Origin: Candidatus Aminicenantota bacterium
Lineage (GTDB): Bacteria; Acidobacteriota; Aminicenantia; UBA2199
Assembly: GCA_024644125.1 (NCBI GenBank)
Contig: JAHELQ010000007.1
Location: 3,550-29,372, forward strand
Reading direction: 5' to 3'
Length of the DNA: 25,823 nucleotides
The notes beneath the pieces were generated by a model. That model searched no databases. It was not told the origin of the DNA and saw nothing but the letters and a program-made list of their open reading frames with translations. Below are positions 15,619 through 23,579 of the stretch, piece after piece. Within the stretch, counting starts at the first letter, position 1. Every line of letters begins with the position of its first letter. Made by a program: the position numbers and the translations under genes.

Positions 15619-16347
15619 ATGAAAAAAACAATGCAGATTATCGCGATGGGCGGCGGTGGATTTACGATGGAGGCGGGAAATCCATTGCTTGACGATTACG
15701 TTCTCGAAAAATCCCCTGTGCCGAATCCACGGATATGTTTATTGCCGACCGCCAGTGGTGATCACGAAGACTACATCCAGGGTTTCTACGATTTATTCTC
15801 CAGACGGGCATGCACTCCCACACACCTAACCCTCTACAGTCCCCAAACACATCCCGCCGATGCGGCCATGCACTTGACGAAGCAAGATATCGTCTATGTC
15901 AGCGGTGGCCATACCGCTACAATGCTTAAAATCTGGAAGGTATACGGTATCGACCGCTTGCTCCACGAATGCTGGCGCAAGGGCGTGTTACTGGCCGGAG
16001 TGAGTTCCGGCGGTGTGTGTTGGTTCCGTGAAGGCGTGACCGATTCAGATCCGAATGGACTTGGCCGCGAGGAATGTCTCGGATTTTTACCCGGTAGTTT
16101 TTGCGCGCATTACGAAAATGAAGGACGCCGCCCGACGTTTCATCGCCTTATTCAGGAGAAGCGGTTGCTCGAAGGAGTGGGAGTGGAAAATTTTACGGCG
16201 CTCTATTTTAGAGGAGACTCCCTCGAAGAGGTCGTAGGCTCCAGGCCGGGTGCGCGAGCTTACAAGGTCTCCCGCCTGGAAAATCGCATCCGGGAGACCG
16301 CTCTTCAAACTGTATATCTCGGCGAATCAAACGAAATAGTACGGTAG
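15619..16347 (+). CDS. Peptidase S51 (PepE-like) serine peptidase, 242 aa
   Basis: The protein fits family S51, a class I glutamine-amidotransferase-like fold used by dipeptidase E and cyanophycinase. The glycine-rich start (IIAMGGGGFTME), the 'ICLLPTASGDHEDY' strand, the YVSGGHTATMLK turn, and the nucleophile elbow GVSSGG (Ser129) are all in order. FLPGSFCAHYENEG..RPTFH supplies the His region. PepE cleaves N-terminal Asp from short peptides; cytoplasmic location is expected since no signal is present. Length matches the family (~230 aa). AAGGAGG lies 15 nt before the ATG, which is a long spacing, but no closer start exists. It may have been followed by a HIT-family gene that is now broken. 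Confidence 0.83.
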   Translation: MKKTMQIIAMGGGGFTMEAGNPLLDDYVLEKSPVPNPRICLLPTASGDHEDYIQGFYDLFSRRACTPTHLTLYSPQTHPADAAMHLTKQDIVYVSGGHTATMLKIWKVYGIDRLLHECWRKGVLLAGVSSGGVCWFREGVTDSDPNGLGREECLGFLPGSFCAHYENEGRRPTFHRLIQEKRLLEGVGVENFTALYFRGDSLEEVVGSRPGARAYKVSRLENRIRETALQTVYLGESNEIVR

Positions 16348-16362
16348 ACAAGGAAAAAGCGC

Positions 16363-16455
16363 ATGGAAAAACCGTTATGGGCCCCATGGCGAATCGAAGT
16401 GCGGTTATTTCCAGGTAACAACAAATTCTGTAAAAGGGTCAAGCTTGACCAGTGA
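16363..16455 (+). pseudogene. Truncated 5' end of a HIT-family (Ap4A-type) gene
   Basis: ATG at 16363, with AAGGA upstream, opens a 30-codon frame whose first 12 residues are MEKPLWAPWRIE. L-W-A-P-W-R-x-E is the hallmark N-terminus of HIT-domain Ap4A phosphorylase/hydrolase-like proteins. The expected 'YI...CIFC' continuation is absent; from about 16398 onward the DNA instead matches the reverse of the remnant gene on the other strand, and a stop follows at 16453. So only the first dozen codons survive. A short chance match is possible but the motif is very specific. Confidence 0.55.
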
Positions 16456-16681
16456 TTTTGGAATCTCTACCGTCACTTCCTTGCAACCGCACCACGCAAT
16501 GTTTCTCGCCATTTTCCCTTATTTCCAGAAGGCAGGGCTCGTAGTACGATTTCAAATTCTCAAGACCTCTGGAGATAAAAAAGTTAGGGGAAGGAATTTT
16601 CATCAGAGCTTTCGCCAGCCACCCGGAATCTCATATCGGCGCTGGTACGGCCAAAATCCCTGCCGCCACCTTAATTAGCAT
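16405..16681 (-). pseudogene. Frameshifted remnant of a V4R/heme-NO-binding-like gene
   Basis: On the minus strand a start with GAGGAG upstream (ATG 16681) opens MLIKVAAGILAVPAPI, stops at TGA (16633-16631), then continues in the same frame as DSGWLAKALMKIPSPNFF and 'ENLKSYYEPCLLEIRENGEK'. A shift near 16495-16510 moves to another frame, which reads CGCKEVTVEIPKSLVKLDPF followed by TEFVVTWK and TAA (16407-16405). The pieces look protein-like, and the ending resembles the last strands of V4R/DUF2378-type domains. The premature stop plus frameshift with missing sequence between the pieces indicate a dead gene. The family label is tentative; the decay pattern is seen directly. Confidence 0.5.
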
Positions 16682-16818
16682 ACGGCATTCTCCTCGCAAA
16701 TAAGACACCATTTTACTCACGATTCTATTTTTCTGCAACATTTCTTCCATAAACCCGTGTGCCCGGTATTTTTTTTAGCTCACACCCAAAAACAAGAGAT
16801 TAATTTTGCCCATGATTA

Positions 16819-16847
16819 TTGCAGTAAAGTGGTAATTAGTGTACACT
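16819..16847 (+). promoter_or_regulatory. Possible promoter for the 480-aa protein
   Basis: TTGCAG (16819-16824), 17-bp spacer, TACACT (16842-16847), 20 bp before the chosen ATG. Both hexamers are imperfect but the spacing is ideal. Confidence 0.4.
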
Positions 16848-16867
16848 ATACATACATGAGGAAGAAT

Positions 16868-18310
16868 ATGATTGATATCGAAAAAGAGGATTTGGTACTC
16901 GATTACCTTGTGGAAGCGGTAGCTCCTTTTACAGTGATGGACCTTATAAAAGCGGCCGGGGTGGAAGACACCCCCGAAAATCAGGAGGATATCAATTTCA
17001 TCTTAACCTCGCTTCCCGATTTTGTATTCGACGAAGGAGTGTTCTACCCAAAAGAATCTTTTTTATCGAGAGTCCCCTTTCGAATACAGCCCAGTGAGTT
17101 TGAAATTCAAGAAGGCATTTTGATCCCAGGGCACCGGTTCGTCCCTTTTCTTCCATTCGCCCTATCACAAAAAGAGATAATATACTCTCACAACGGAAAG
17201 AGTCTGAGTACCCGCGAAATAAAACTCAAGGCCCGGCATATGATCATCTATTTTTCATTGTTGGACTTCGAGAGAATGCCCATCAAGAACATCGAAGACA
17301 TCCTCGACGAAGACTCGGATTTGTTTGTGGATGCCCTGGATATGAGGCAATTCTATCAGGAGAACAAATTTGTCTATGGCGACAGCATCATCGCCTCGAT
17401 GGACCTCGACGACCCGGGCGTGTTCACATTGGTCTATGATTCATGGGAAAACAGCGAGATGCACCGATTCGAAATCGAAACCTTCAACCGCCTTTTTAAA
17501 CGAACACTGGATGAGGTTTTGCAGATGGACATCGACTATCCAAACATCGAGAAACAATTATTATACACATATTATTATCTCGACACGCAACAGTTTTCCA
17601 TTCCCGGCAACGCCATCGGCCCGCTAATCACCACCGGCGGCGACTTTGTGATTTCGTCTCTACCGGATGGCCGCAAGCTCCTTCATTTTCCCGACGAATC
17701 TCCGGAAGATCTGGGATTATACCCGTCATTCTCCGACTATCCACTGGAAACGAACGATCATGGGCCGCCGGACCTGGAATCTGTGGAAGGCGTGCTGCAA
17801 TATCTGGGCAACAACAATAGCCTGACAGTGGTTCGCGCTCTAATACTGGATCAATTGGCCTCTCAAAAACGCTACAGCTATAAATGTATCGAAGATTATC
17901 TATTTAAAGGGCTGGATAGACCATTTGTGCCTGAAGACATCGCAGGTGAATTCAAAAAAATGATTCGCCGGGAATTCGAGGAAATCAAGAAAAAGTTTAA
18001 TCCGGATTCGGCGTTTTTACCGCTCACCACCGTCCGGAAAAAGATATTGGCCCTGGAACTCCAGATCTCGGAGTTTTTGCGTTCACTGGACGCGGCCATG
18101 GTCCTGCCGGAAGAGTTACCGCAAGAAGACATGCTGCGCCTGATGGAATTGGACAAAACGCTTCACGAAGTCCTGGAAAACCTCGAAATGTCCCAATTAG
18201 CCGGGGAGGTCAACATCGTCGAAATCAAACGGACATTGAAGCTGCTGGACCGTTTGATCCCTGAATTGCCGGGACGTCTCGACCGGATCAAAAATCAGAT
18301 AGATCTTTAA
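16868..18310 (+). CDS. 480-aa cytoplasmic protein of unknown function
   Basis: I do not recognise this protein. The ATG at 16868 is chosen because GAGGAAG lies just upstream and a promoter-like element ends at 16847; longer starts would run into it. Residues 1-70 look like a winged-helix-type unit (LVLDYLVEAVAPFTVMDLIK, 'NFILTSLPDFVFDEGVFYP'), similar in layout to HARE-HTH domains. Residues ~75-110 contain the striking 'EIQEGILIPGHRFVPFLPF'. The C-terminal ~120 residues are highly charged and helical (KKMIRREFEEIKKKF..., later leucine-rich heptads), likely coiled coil. There is no signal peptide, membrane segment or cysteine cluster. It stands alone between the gene-remnant region and an unrelated membrane-anchored protein. 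A nucleic-acid-linked role is a guess from the N-terminal fold only. Confidence 0.72.
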   Translation: MIDIEKEDLVLDYLVEAVAPFTVMDLIKAAGVEDTPENQEDINFILTSLPDFVFDEGVFYPKESFLSRVPFRIQPSEFEIQEGILIPGHRFVPFLPFALSQKEIIYSHNGKSLSTREIKLKARHMIIYFSLLDFERMPIKNIEDILDEDSDLFVDALDMRQFYQENKFVYGDSIIASMDLDDPGVFTLVYDSWENSEMHRFEIETFNRLFKRTLDEVLQMDIDYPNIEKQLLYTYYYLDTQQFSIPGNAIGPLITTGGDFVISSLPDGRKLLHFPDESPEDLGLYPSFSDYPLETNDHGPPDLESVEGVLQYLGNNNSLTVVRALILDQLASQKRYSYKCIEDYLFKGLDRPFVPEDIAGEFKKMIRREFEEIKKKFNPDSAFLPLTTVRKKILALELQISEFLRSLDAAMVLPEELPQEDMLRLMELDKTLHEVLENLEMSQLAGEVNIVEIKRTLKLLDRLIPELPGRLDRIKNQIDL

Positions 18311-18404
18311 CCGGGTAATGAATTAATAACCATTTCAGACTTTATTTTTTCCTGTATTTAGCTTACAATATTCTCATAAAAAAGCATCACAGGAGGAGAT
18401 TAAC

Positions 18405-19778
18405 ATGAAAAAAAGCATTATTCCACTTATTGTCGGTATCCTGATAGGGGGCCTTTTATTCTATTTTATCCAGCTCCAAACACTAAAAACGTCAAAGAAG
18501 GACGTTATCGAACCATTCGAGAAAACGTCCTATGCGAACGTGGCGGATTCGCTCGATACAGGAGGAAATTTTTACCTTTATCTGAGCACCGAGAAAGCGA
18601 TGAAAAGCATCGAAGCATTCTTGCTGGATTTGAAAAGCCTGGTGGTCGCCGGCGCCAAAGACCAGAAATCCCCTGCCGAAGATCCCGGTAAGATATTCGA
18701 TTTTATCTTGAGCATCGTCAGAAACAGCGGGTTCTTTGCAATCGACGGCATCGGTATGAGCTCCATCTCAATCGATGAAAAACTGGATCGCAATGTCATT
18801 ACCATTCATCACTCCGGTGACAAAGGCGAAGGCAAATTATGGACCATGGCCGGATCCGCCCCTCACCCACTGGATTGCCTGAAGTTATTGCCGGCGGATA
18901 CAGTGTTTGCCAGTTTTTCCGACTTCCGGCTCAAAAATCTCTGGGAATGGATCAAAGGAGAATGTAACCAATCGGGAATCCCGAAACTGATACAGGGCGT
19001 GGCCATGGTGGAGCCGATGCTCCTCACTCAGGGAATCGAATTGCAAAAACTTCTGGAATGCCTGAACGGCCAACCGGGTTTTATTGTCACCCTCTCTAAA
19101 GAAAAATCCGTCACCATTCCATCGGGAGACAAAACGGTCGAAATTCCGCAGCCCTCGGCCGCGCTCTTATTGCGCACAACTAACGATTACTTATTCGGAG
19201 TGTTGCAGCAAAAAATTCCCGGCGCCAAACTGAGCGAAAATGGGGATATAAAAAAATTGGAAATCCAGCTACCTCCCCTTCCCCTACCAATTCCGCTTGA
19301 ACCTCAAATCGTCCAGACAAAAGACCGGTTGATCGTCGCCTCAAATAACCTGATCCTAAACGCCATTTTCTCGGCAGAAAAAAAGGGGGACGGCCTGGCG
19401 GCAACCGACGAATTCAAAGCCATGTCCCGGGGAATCCCAACCACTGGAAACGGCCTCCGTTATATAAGCCCAAGATTGAGCAAACTCGTTTTCGATATGC
19501 AGGAAAAGGCGATGTTGGCGGAGGGCGATATGTCCGAAGAGGTAAAAGCCATGGTGAAAAAGCTCAATCCTTTCACTAAGGAAATCGGACTCTACGGAGT
19601 AACGCGAATCGACGATGAAGGCTTCGTGTTTGAGTTCAATCATTCCATGAGCCTCGGCAATATGGTGATGGTACTGCCGGCAGCCATGGTGGCGGGAGTT
19701 GTAGCGGCGATAGCCATTCCCAGTTATATGGGAGCGTCCAATAAGGCAAAGCAGAAAGAATTTGAATCCCTCAAATAA
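18405..19778 (+). CDS. Membrane-anchored 457-aa protein with a pilin-like C-terminal segment
   Basis: An AGGAGGAG site precedes ATG 18405. The N-terminus is a membrane anchor (residues ~4-25, IIPLIVGILIGGLLFYFIQL) with the large middle part presumably outside the inner membrane. The middle (~40-410) is a mixed alpha/beta region containing 'SLDTGGNFYLYLSTEKAMKS', recalling DUF3352-like lipid/solute-associated proteins, but I cannot assign it. The C-terminus (~420-457) is a second hydrophobic stretch, MVAGVVAAIAIPSYMGASNK followed by AKQKE. This copies the end of the type IV pilin N-terminal helix (...AAIAIPSY...KAKQ) yet lies at the wrong end of the protein and lacks the prepilin-peptidase site. 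Function unknown; an envelope role is likely. Confidence 0.75.
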   Translation: MKKSIIPLIVGILIGGLLFYFIQLQTLKTSKKDVIEPFEKTSYANVADSLDTGGNFYLYLSTEKAMKSIEAFLLDLKSLVVAGAKDQKSPAEDPGKIFDFILSIVRNSGFFAIDGIGMSSISIDEKLDRNVITIHHSGDKGEGKLWTMAGSAPHPLDCLKLLPADTVFASFSDFRLKNLWEWIKGECNQSGIPKLIQGVAMVEPMLLTQGIELQKLLECLNGQPGFIVTLSKEKSVTIPSGDKTVEIPQPSAALLLRTTNDYLFGVLQQKIPGAKLSENGDIKKLEIQLPPLPLPIPLEPQIVQTKDRLIVASNNLILNAIFSAEKKGDGLAATDEFKAMSRGIPTTGNGLRYISPRLSKLVFDMQEKAMLAEGDMSEEVKAMVKKLNPFTKEIGLYGVTRIDDEGFVFEFNHSMSLGNMVMVLPAAMVAGVVAAIAIPSYMGASNKAKQKEFESLK

Positions 19779-19786
19779 AATGATTG

Positions 19787-20590
19787 TTACCGAAGCATAC
19801 TAAACTGCCATGTCCCCAAATCCTGAAAGCCCAAACGCCTGTAAATGGCGCCGGCTGCGGGATTGTCGTAAAAGAGACATGGAGTTTTACCTTCATTGAG
19901 TAAATCTTTGCACAGGGCCACCATGCACGCGGTGGCCAATCCCCGGTTGCGATGGGAAGTATCGGTAGCCACGCCGCGCACCAGAGCGGAGAAGGAATTT
20001 TCGGCGGTAGTGAGGGCTGTGGAGATCACCCTCCCCCTATCAGCGACAAAATAGGCGCGACCGGATTTGCATTCAAGATCCCGAATCAACGCCGCGGTTT
20101 TTTCCTCAGCCGAATCGTAATCGAATTCATCGATGGAGTTGTGCAGCTCCACGATCAGCGGAATATCATCCAGCGACGCCGCCTGAACATCAATTTGACC
20201 AGATGGTTCCGCCGGGGAGACATCCATTTTTTGCATACGCGCCAGATAAGTGGTACGGGCTTTCGAATATTCCAACCTCCCCGCCGCGTTCAATTTATCG
20301 ATCACCGTTGTTTTCCCCATGACAGTCGTGATCTCAGGGTGGTTGAGTATCATCCGGGCAAACTCCCCCGCTCGATACTCCCCCGGCGCATAAACGATTG
20401 AATTTCGCATATACCGGAGCAATACGGCAATAAAGTCGCCATTATCGTCAAACTCTCCCCACAATTCCTGAAAATCTTCCGAAAACCCATGATTCTCGAT
20501 ATCGCCGATAATAAATATATTGAATTCCTTCTCGGGCAGCAGAAACTCCATTACCCGCCGGCGGTCGCTTTCGCTCAATTTCCTGATCAT
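19787..20590 (-). CDS. GNAT-family N-acetyltransferase, 267 aa
   Basis: The C-terminal ~130 residues are a GNAT domain. Acetyl-CoA-binding motif A reads VRGVATDTSHRNRGLATACM, with RNRGLA as the Q/R-x-x-G-x-G/A pyrophosphate loop. Motif B is seen in 'CLFYDNPAAGAIYRRLGFQD'. The N-terminal half (LSESDRRRVMEFLLPEKEFN, IFIIGDIENHGF) is a degenerate GNAT-like half, as in tandem-GNAT or FR47-like proteins. Such enzymes move acetyl from acetyl-CoA to an amine; the acceptor is unknown. The start at 20590 follows AAGGA at a normal distance; an upstream extension in frame adds 16 residues without a ribosome site. The gene is convergent with the previous one (8-bp gap) and divergent from the metalloregulator. 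Confidence 0.82.
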   Translation of the reverse strand: MIRKLSESDRRRVMEFLLPEKEFNIFIIGDIENHGFSEDFQELWGEFDDNGDFIAVLLRYMRNSIVYAPGEYRAGEFARMILNHPEITTVMGKTTVIDKLNAAGRLEYSKARTTYLARMQKMDVSPAEPSGQIDVQAASLDDIPLIVELHNSIDEFDYDSAEEKTAALIRDLECKSGRAYFVADRGRVISTALTTAENSFSALVRGVATDTSHRNRGLATACMVALCKDLLNEGKTPCLFYDNPAAGAIYRRLGFQDLGTWQFSMLR

Positions 20591-20722
20591 CACACATTCC
20601 TTTTTGACCGAATTCATCTTCACCGTAAATAGTACCACAACCAGGCCAAAACCTCAAAGGCCGCCGACGAGAATACTGCGCTCGCCTTCCCTCAGATTGC
20701 CAACGAAAAAACATGCTGCGAT

Positions 20723-20751
20723 TTGACAAAGAGCCCCATTGTCTATAGAAT
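20723..20751 (+). promoter_or_regulatory. Promoter for the DtxR-type regulator
   Basis: Perfect TTGACA (20723-20728), 17-bp spacer, TAGAAT (20746-20751). The start near 20758 leaves ~23 nt to the ATG at 20781 and rejects an earlier TTG start at 20739. Confidence 0.65.
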
Positions 20752-20780
20752 ATGAGCATGCACACATCGAGGGGTACACC

Positions 20781-21221
20781 ATGGAACTACCGCTGAGCCA
20801 AAGTCTGGAAGATTATCTGGAATCGATTTACATGATTTCTCAAAAACAGGAAACCGTCCGGGTCAAAGATCTTGTGACGCGGCTGAACGTACGGTCCGCG
20901 TCTGTGATCGGCGCCTTACGCAAGCTGGAATACAAAGGATTTGTCGAACACGAGCATTACGGCCATATCAAACTCACCAAAACCGGAAAAACAGAGGCGC
21001 TCAAAATATACGAAAAGCACCTGACGCTGACGAGATTTCTCCGGCAGATCCTGGGCGTGAGCGACGATGTGGCCGAAAAAGACGCCTGCATGATCGAACA
21101 TTACATCAGCGATATCACCTTCGAAAAAATCATCGATTTTATCCATTACATAGAGACATGTCCCTCCGACCACGCATCGTGGTTGCAATCATTCAAAGAC
21201 ACTCACTCCCGCGAAAAATAA
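20781..21221 (+). CDS. DtxR/MntR-family metal-dependent repressor, 146 aa
   Basis: Residues ~8-65 form the winged helix (SLEDYLESIYMIS, then VRVKDLVTRLNVRSASVIGA as helix-turn-helix and GHIKLTKTG as the wing). Residues ~70-140 are the metal-binding dimerisation domain: His80 in YEKHLTLTRFL, and Cys103, Glu106 and His107 in ACMIEHYISD. These match the DtxR metal ligands (C102, E105, H106); MntR has Glu in place of the Cys, so iron rather than manganese is favoured. It lacks the C-terminal SH3 domain of DtxR, as MntR does. It lies directly upstream of feoAB, so it probably represses Fe(II) uptake when iron is sufficient. The ATG at 20781 follows GAGGGG. Confidence 0.88.
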   Translation: MELPLSQSLEDYLESIYMISQKQETVRVKDLVTRLNVRSASVIGALRKLEYKGFVEHEHYGHIKLTKTGKTEALKIYEKHLTLTRFLRQILGVSDDVAEKDACMIEHYISDITFEKIIDFIHYIETCPSDHASWLQSFKDTHSREK

Positions 21222-21225
21222 AACA

Positions 21226-21252
21226 TGTTTAGGCTTGACAAAAATGTTAGGC
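21226..21252 (+). promoter_or_regulatory. Candidate metalloregulator operator around the feoAB -35 element
   Basis: TGTTTAGGC (21226-21234) and TGTTAGGC (21245-21252) form a direct repeat spaced 19 bp, about two helical turns, flanking the -35 hexamer. TTAGGC resembles half-sites of DtxR/IdeR boxes. Occupancy would block polymerase. Assignment is inferred from position and resemblance. Confidence 0.4.
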
Positions 21253-21263
21253 GAAACTATAAT
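21235..21263 (+). promoter_or_regulatory. Consensus promoter of feoAB
   Basis: Perfect TTGACA (21235-21240), 17-bp spacer and perfect TATAAT (21258-21263), with transcription expected near 21270. A promoter this strong implies tight repression, fitting the metalloregulator next door. Confidence 0.85.
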
Positions 21264-21281
21264 CTAGAGTAATTATTCCCC

Positions 21282-21299
21282 AACGTCATATGCGACGTT
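21282..21299. promoter_or_regulatory. Inverted repeat in the feoA leader
   Basis: AACGTC - ATATGC - GACGTT is a perfect 6-bp inverted repeat about 12 bp after the predicted transcription start. It could be an operator for a second regulator or a small leader hairpin. Confidence 0.45.
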
Positions 21300-21320
21300 A
21301 GTGCATAAGGATGAAACGAG

Positions 21321-21599
21321 ATGTTTTTGCGCGAATCAGATAAACACATGAAGCAGATAGATAAAAAAAACGCATTTTGCAGCCTGGTGGAATGCGAAGC
21401 CGGCGAGGAAGTTCAGATTGTGGACATCGATGCCGGCCACCGGGCGAGAATAAATTTGACTGGCCTGGGATTGAATATCGGCGACACCATCTCGATACAA
21501 AGAAAATCCCACTTCCACGGCCCCGTCGTCGTATTTCACCGGGGTTCGGAGATCGCCCTCGGTTTCGGACTCTCCCAAAAAATCCTTGTACAGAGGTAG
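21321..21599 (+). CDS. feoA: FeoA-domain protein, 92 aa
   Basis: A small SH3-like FeoA domain. After a short N-terminal tail it reads 'SLVECEAGEEVQIVDIDAG', then INLTGLGLNIGDTISIQRKS, then 'GPVVVFHRGSEIALGFGLSQKI', the usual order of strands with the 'R/N-L..LGL..G' core. FeoA partners FeoB in ferrous-iron import and acts in the cytoplasm at the inner-membrane face. The ATG at 21321 follows AAGGA at a 9-nt spacing. The next in-frame ATG (21348) has no ribosome site. feoB begins 5 bp after the stop and its ribosome site lies inside the end of feoA, so the two are coupled. Confidence 0.9.
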   Translation: MFLRESDKHMKQIDKKNAFCSLVECEAGEEVQIVDIDAGHRARINLTGLGLNIGDTISIQRKSHFHGPVVVFHRGSEIALGFGLSQKILVQR

Positions 21600-21604
21600 T
21601 CCCA

Positions 21605-23545
21605 ATGGAATTCATTCTGGTGGGACAGCCCAACTGCGGAAAAAGCACGATTTTTAACGAAGTCATCGGATATAAATCGATGGCCGGTAATTTCCCCGGC
21701 GTGACCGTTCAATATACGCAGGGCGACATCGTGATGGAGGACAAAAATATCACCGTCACAGACCTCCCCGGCACTTATTCGTTGCAAACCTCGGACGAAG
21801 CCGAGCTGGCCGCCGCCCACTATTTGTTCAACGCCAATCCCGAAGCCGTCATCATCAACATCATCGACGCCTCCGTACTCTCCCGTAGCCTCGAATTGAC
21901 CCTGCAATTGATAGAAATGCAAAGGCCAATGGCGATCGCCTTGAATATGATGGACGAAGTGAAACACAAAGGTATCCAGATCGATGTCGAGTCGCTATCC
22001 AATATCCTGGGAGTTCCGGTGATTCCCACAGTGGGACGCAAAGGCGATGGAGTGTTCGAGTTGTTCCGTGAAGCTCACCGTGCCTCAATCGAAAACATCA
22101 TCCCCCACATCATCGAGAGTAATTCGACAGTCGAACCAGTCATCCGCAGGATGGCTGCATGCCTGGAGGAAACGAACCATTTTGCCGGACACTGGAACCC
22201 CCGCTTTATGGCCGTCAAATTGATGGAAAAAGACCCTATTATTCGAGAAGACATCGAGCGCCACCTCTCCCCGGAAGCCAGGGCAATCATCGAGAACGGC
22301 ATCGCGGAACTCGAGAAAAACCACCATCGCAAAACCGAATTCATCATCTCCTCCATCCGCCACAACCTGGCCTTCGACATTTTCGAACAGGTGGCCAGAG
22401 TGGGCAGCGCGGGGAAAAAAGATCTCCGGCAAAAACTGGATAACGTCTTGATGCATCCGATTCTGGGCTATATATTCCTGGTAGGGATCCTGTACCTGGT
22501 GTTTCTCACCATTTTTAAAACCGGCGATCTGGTAGAACCCCTGTTTACTGCGGCGATCGAGAAGGCCGGGTTCTTTTTGCAGCGGGAATTGGCCAGCCTC
22601 CCTTTGGTTCTAGCGGGCCTTACCGGCCTGCTCGATGGAATCGGCGGCGGTATCGCCATCGCGGTCCCGTTCCTGTTCCCCTTCTTCATTCTATTGTCGA
22701 TTCTGGAAGACACCGGTTATCTGGCGCGTATCGCCTACCTCACCGACAATATCATGCATCGCATCGGACTGCACGGTATGTCGGTCGTACCGATGATTCT
22801 CGGGTACGGTTGTACGGTGCCGGGAATATTGGCCACGCGAATCCTCAAATCCCCGCGCGACAAATTCATCACCGCCACCCTCACCGCCATGATTCCCTGC
22901 TCGGCGCGCATGATTGTCATCTTCGGATTGGTGGGAGCCCTCGTCTCGGTAAACGCCGCCATGATGATCTACGCCATCAATATCCTGGTATTGGGAATCA
23001 CCGGCAAATTTTTGGCCATGGCGTTTCCGGAGGTCAGCCCCGGTCTCATCATGGAGATCCCCCGTTACCATGCCCCGGATGCCAAGACTGTGCTCAACAA
23101 AACCTGGTTCCGGCTCAAGGAGTTTTTGGTAGTTGCCTGGCCCCTTATCATTATAGGTAGCGTCATCATGGAATTAACCAAACATTTCCGTCTGCACGAA
23201 CCCATCAACAGCGCGATGGCCCCTTTCACAACTGGCGTTTTGGGATTGCCTGCCGCGGTTGGCGTCGTTTTGGTCTTCGGTATCATGCGCAAGGAGTTGG
23301 CCCTCTTCCTTTTGGCATCCGCTTTGAACGTGAGCCTCGATTCGGGAGAATTATTGAAAGCCATGACAGCGCCCCAAATCTATAGCTTCACGCTGTTTGT
23401 CACATTCTACGTCCCCTGCATCGCCACCATCGCGGTACTGGCCAGAGAGTTGAGCTGGAGAAAGGCCGGAGCCATCACTCTTTTGACATTGACCATCGCA
23501 GTCATCCTGGCCGCGGGCGCGCGCATAGTGTTTGCGATTATATAA
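21605..23545 (+). CDS. feoB: Ferrous iron transporter FeoB, 646 aa
   Basis: The N-terminal G domain carries G1 GQPNCGKST (residues 7-15), G3 in TDLPGTYSL and G4 NMMDE, followed by a helical GDI-like spacer (to ~280). The rest is the membrane part with two gate (nucleoside-recognition-type) domains: 'HPILGYIFLVGILYLVFLTI', 'SILEDTGYLARIAYLTDNIM', 'GYGCTVPGILATR' with its conserved Cys, and 'MIPCSARMIVIFGLVGA'. It moves Fe(II) across the inner membrane, driven or gated by GTP hydrolysis. At 646 aa it is at the short end of the family (E. coli ~773) with a compact C-terminus. The ATG at 21605 is chosen over a longer frame open from 21377, which runs over feoA. AGAGGT lies 8 nt upstream. Confidence 0.96.
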   Translation: MEFILVGQPNCGKSTIFNEVIGYKSMAGNFPGVTVQYTQGDIVMEDKNITVTDLPGTYSLQTSDEAELAAAHYLFNANPEAVIINIIDASVLSRSLELTLQLIEMQRPMAIALNMMDEVKHKGIQIDVESLSNILGVPVIPTVGRKGDGVFELFREAHRASIENIIPHIIESNSTVEPVIRRMAACLEETNHFAGHWNPRFMAVKLMEKDPIIREDIERHLSPEARAIIENGIAELEKNHHRKTEFIISSIRHNLAFDIFEQVARVGSAGKKDLRQKLDNVLMHPILGYIFLVGILYLVFLTIFKTGDLVEPLFTAAIEKAGFFLQRELASLPLVLAGLTGLLDGIGGGIAIAVPFLFPFFILLSILEDTGYLARIAYLTDNIMHRIGLHGMSVVPMILGYGCTVPGILATRILKSPRDKFITATLTAMIPCSARMIVIFGLVGALVSVNAAMMIYAINILVLGITGKFLAMAFPEVSPGLIMEIPRYHAPDAKTVLNKTWFRLKEFLVVAWPLIIIGSVIMELTKHFRLHEPINSAMAPFTTGVLGLPAAVGVVLVFGIMRKELALFLLASALNVSLDSGELLKAMTAPQIYSFTLFVTFYVPCIATIAVLARELSWRKAGAITLLTLTIAVILAAGARIVFAII

Positions 23546-23579
23546 TACCGCAGGTCACACTAAATAAGGCGGATAAATC

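Noticed and set aside
16445..16678. 77-codon plus-strand open frame
   Set aside because: No ribosome site or family resemblance; it is the reverse of the decayed minus-strand gene.
21377..21604. Upstream extension of the feoB frame
   Set aside because: It overlaps feoA in another frame; FeoB begins at the G1 motif right after ATG 21605.
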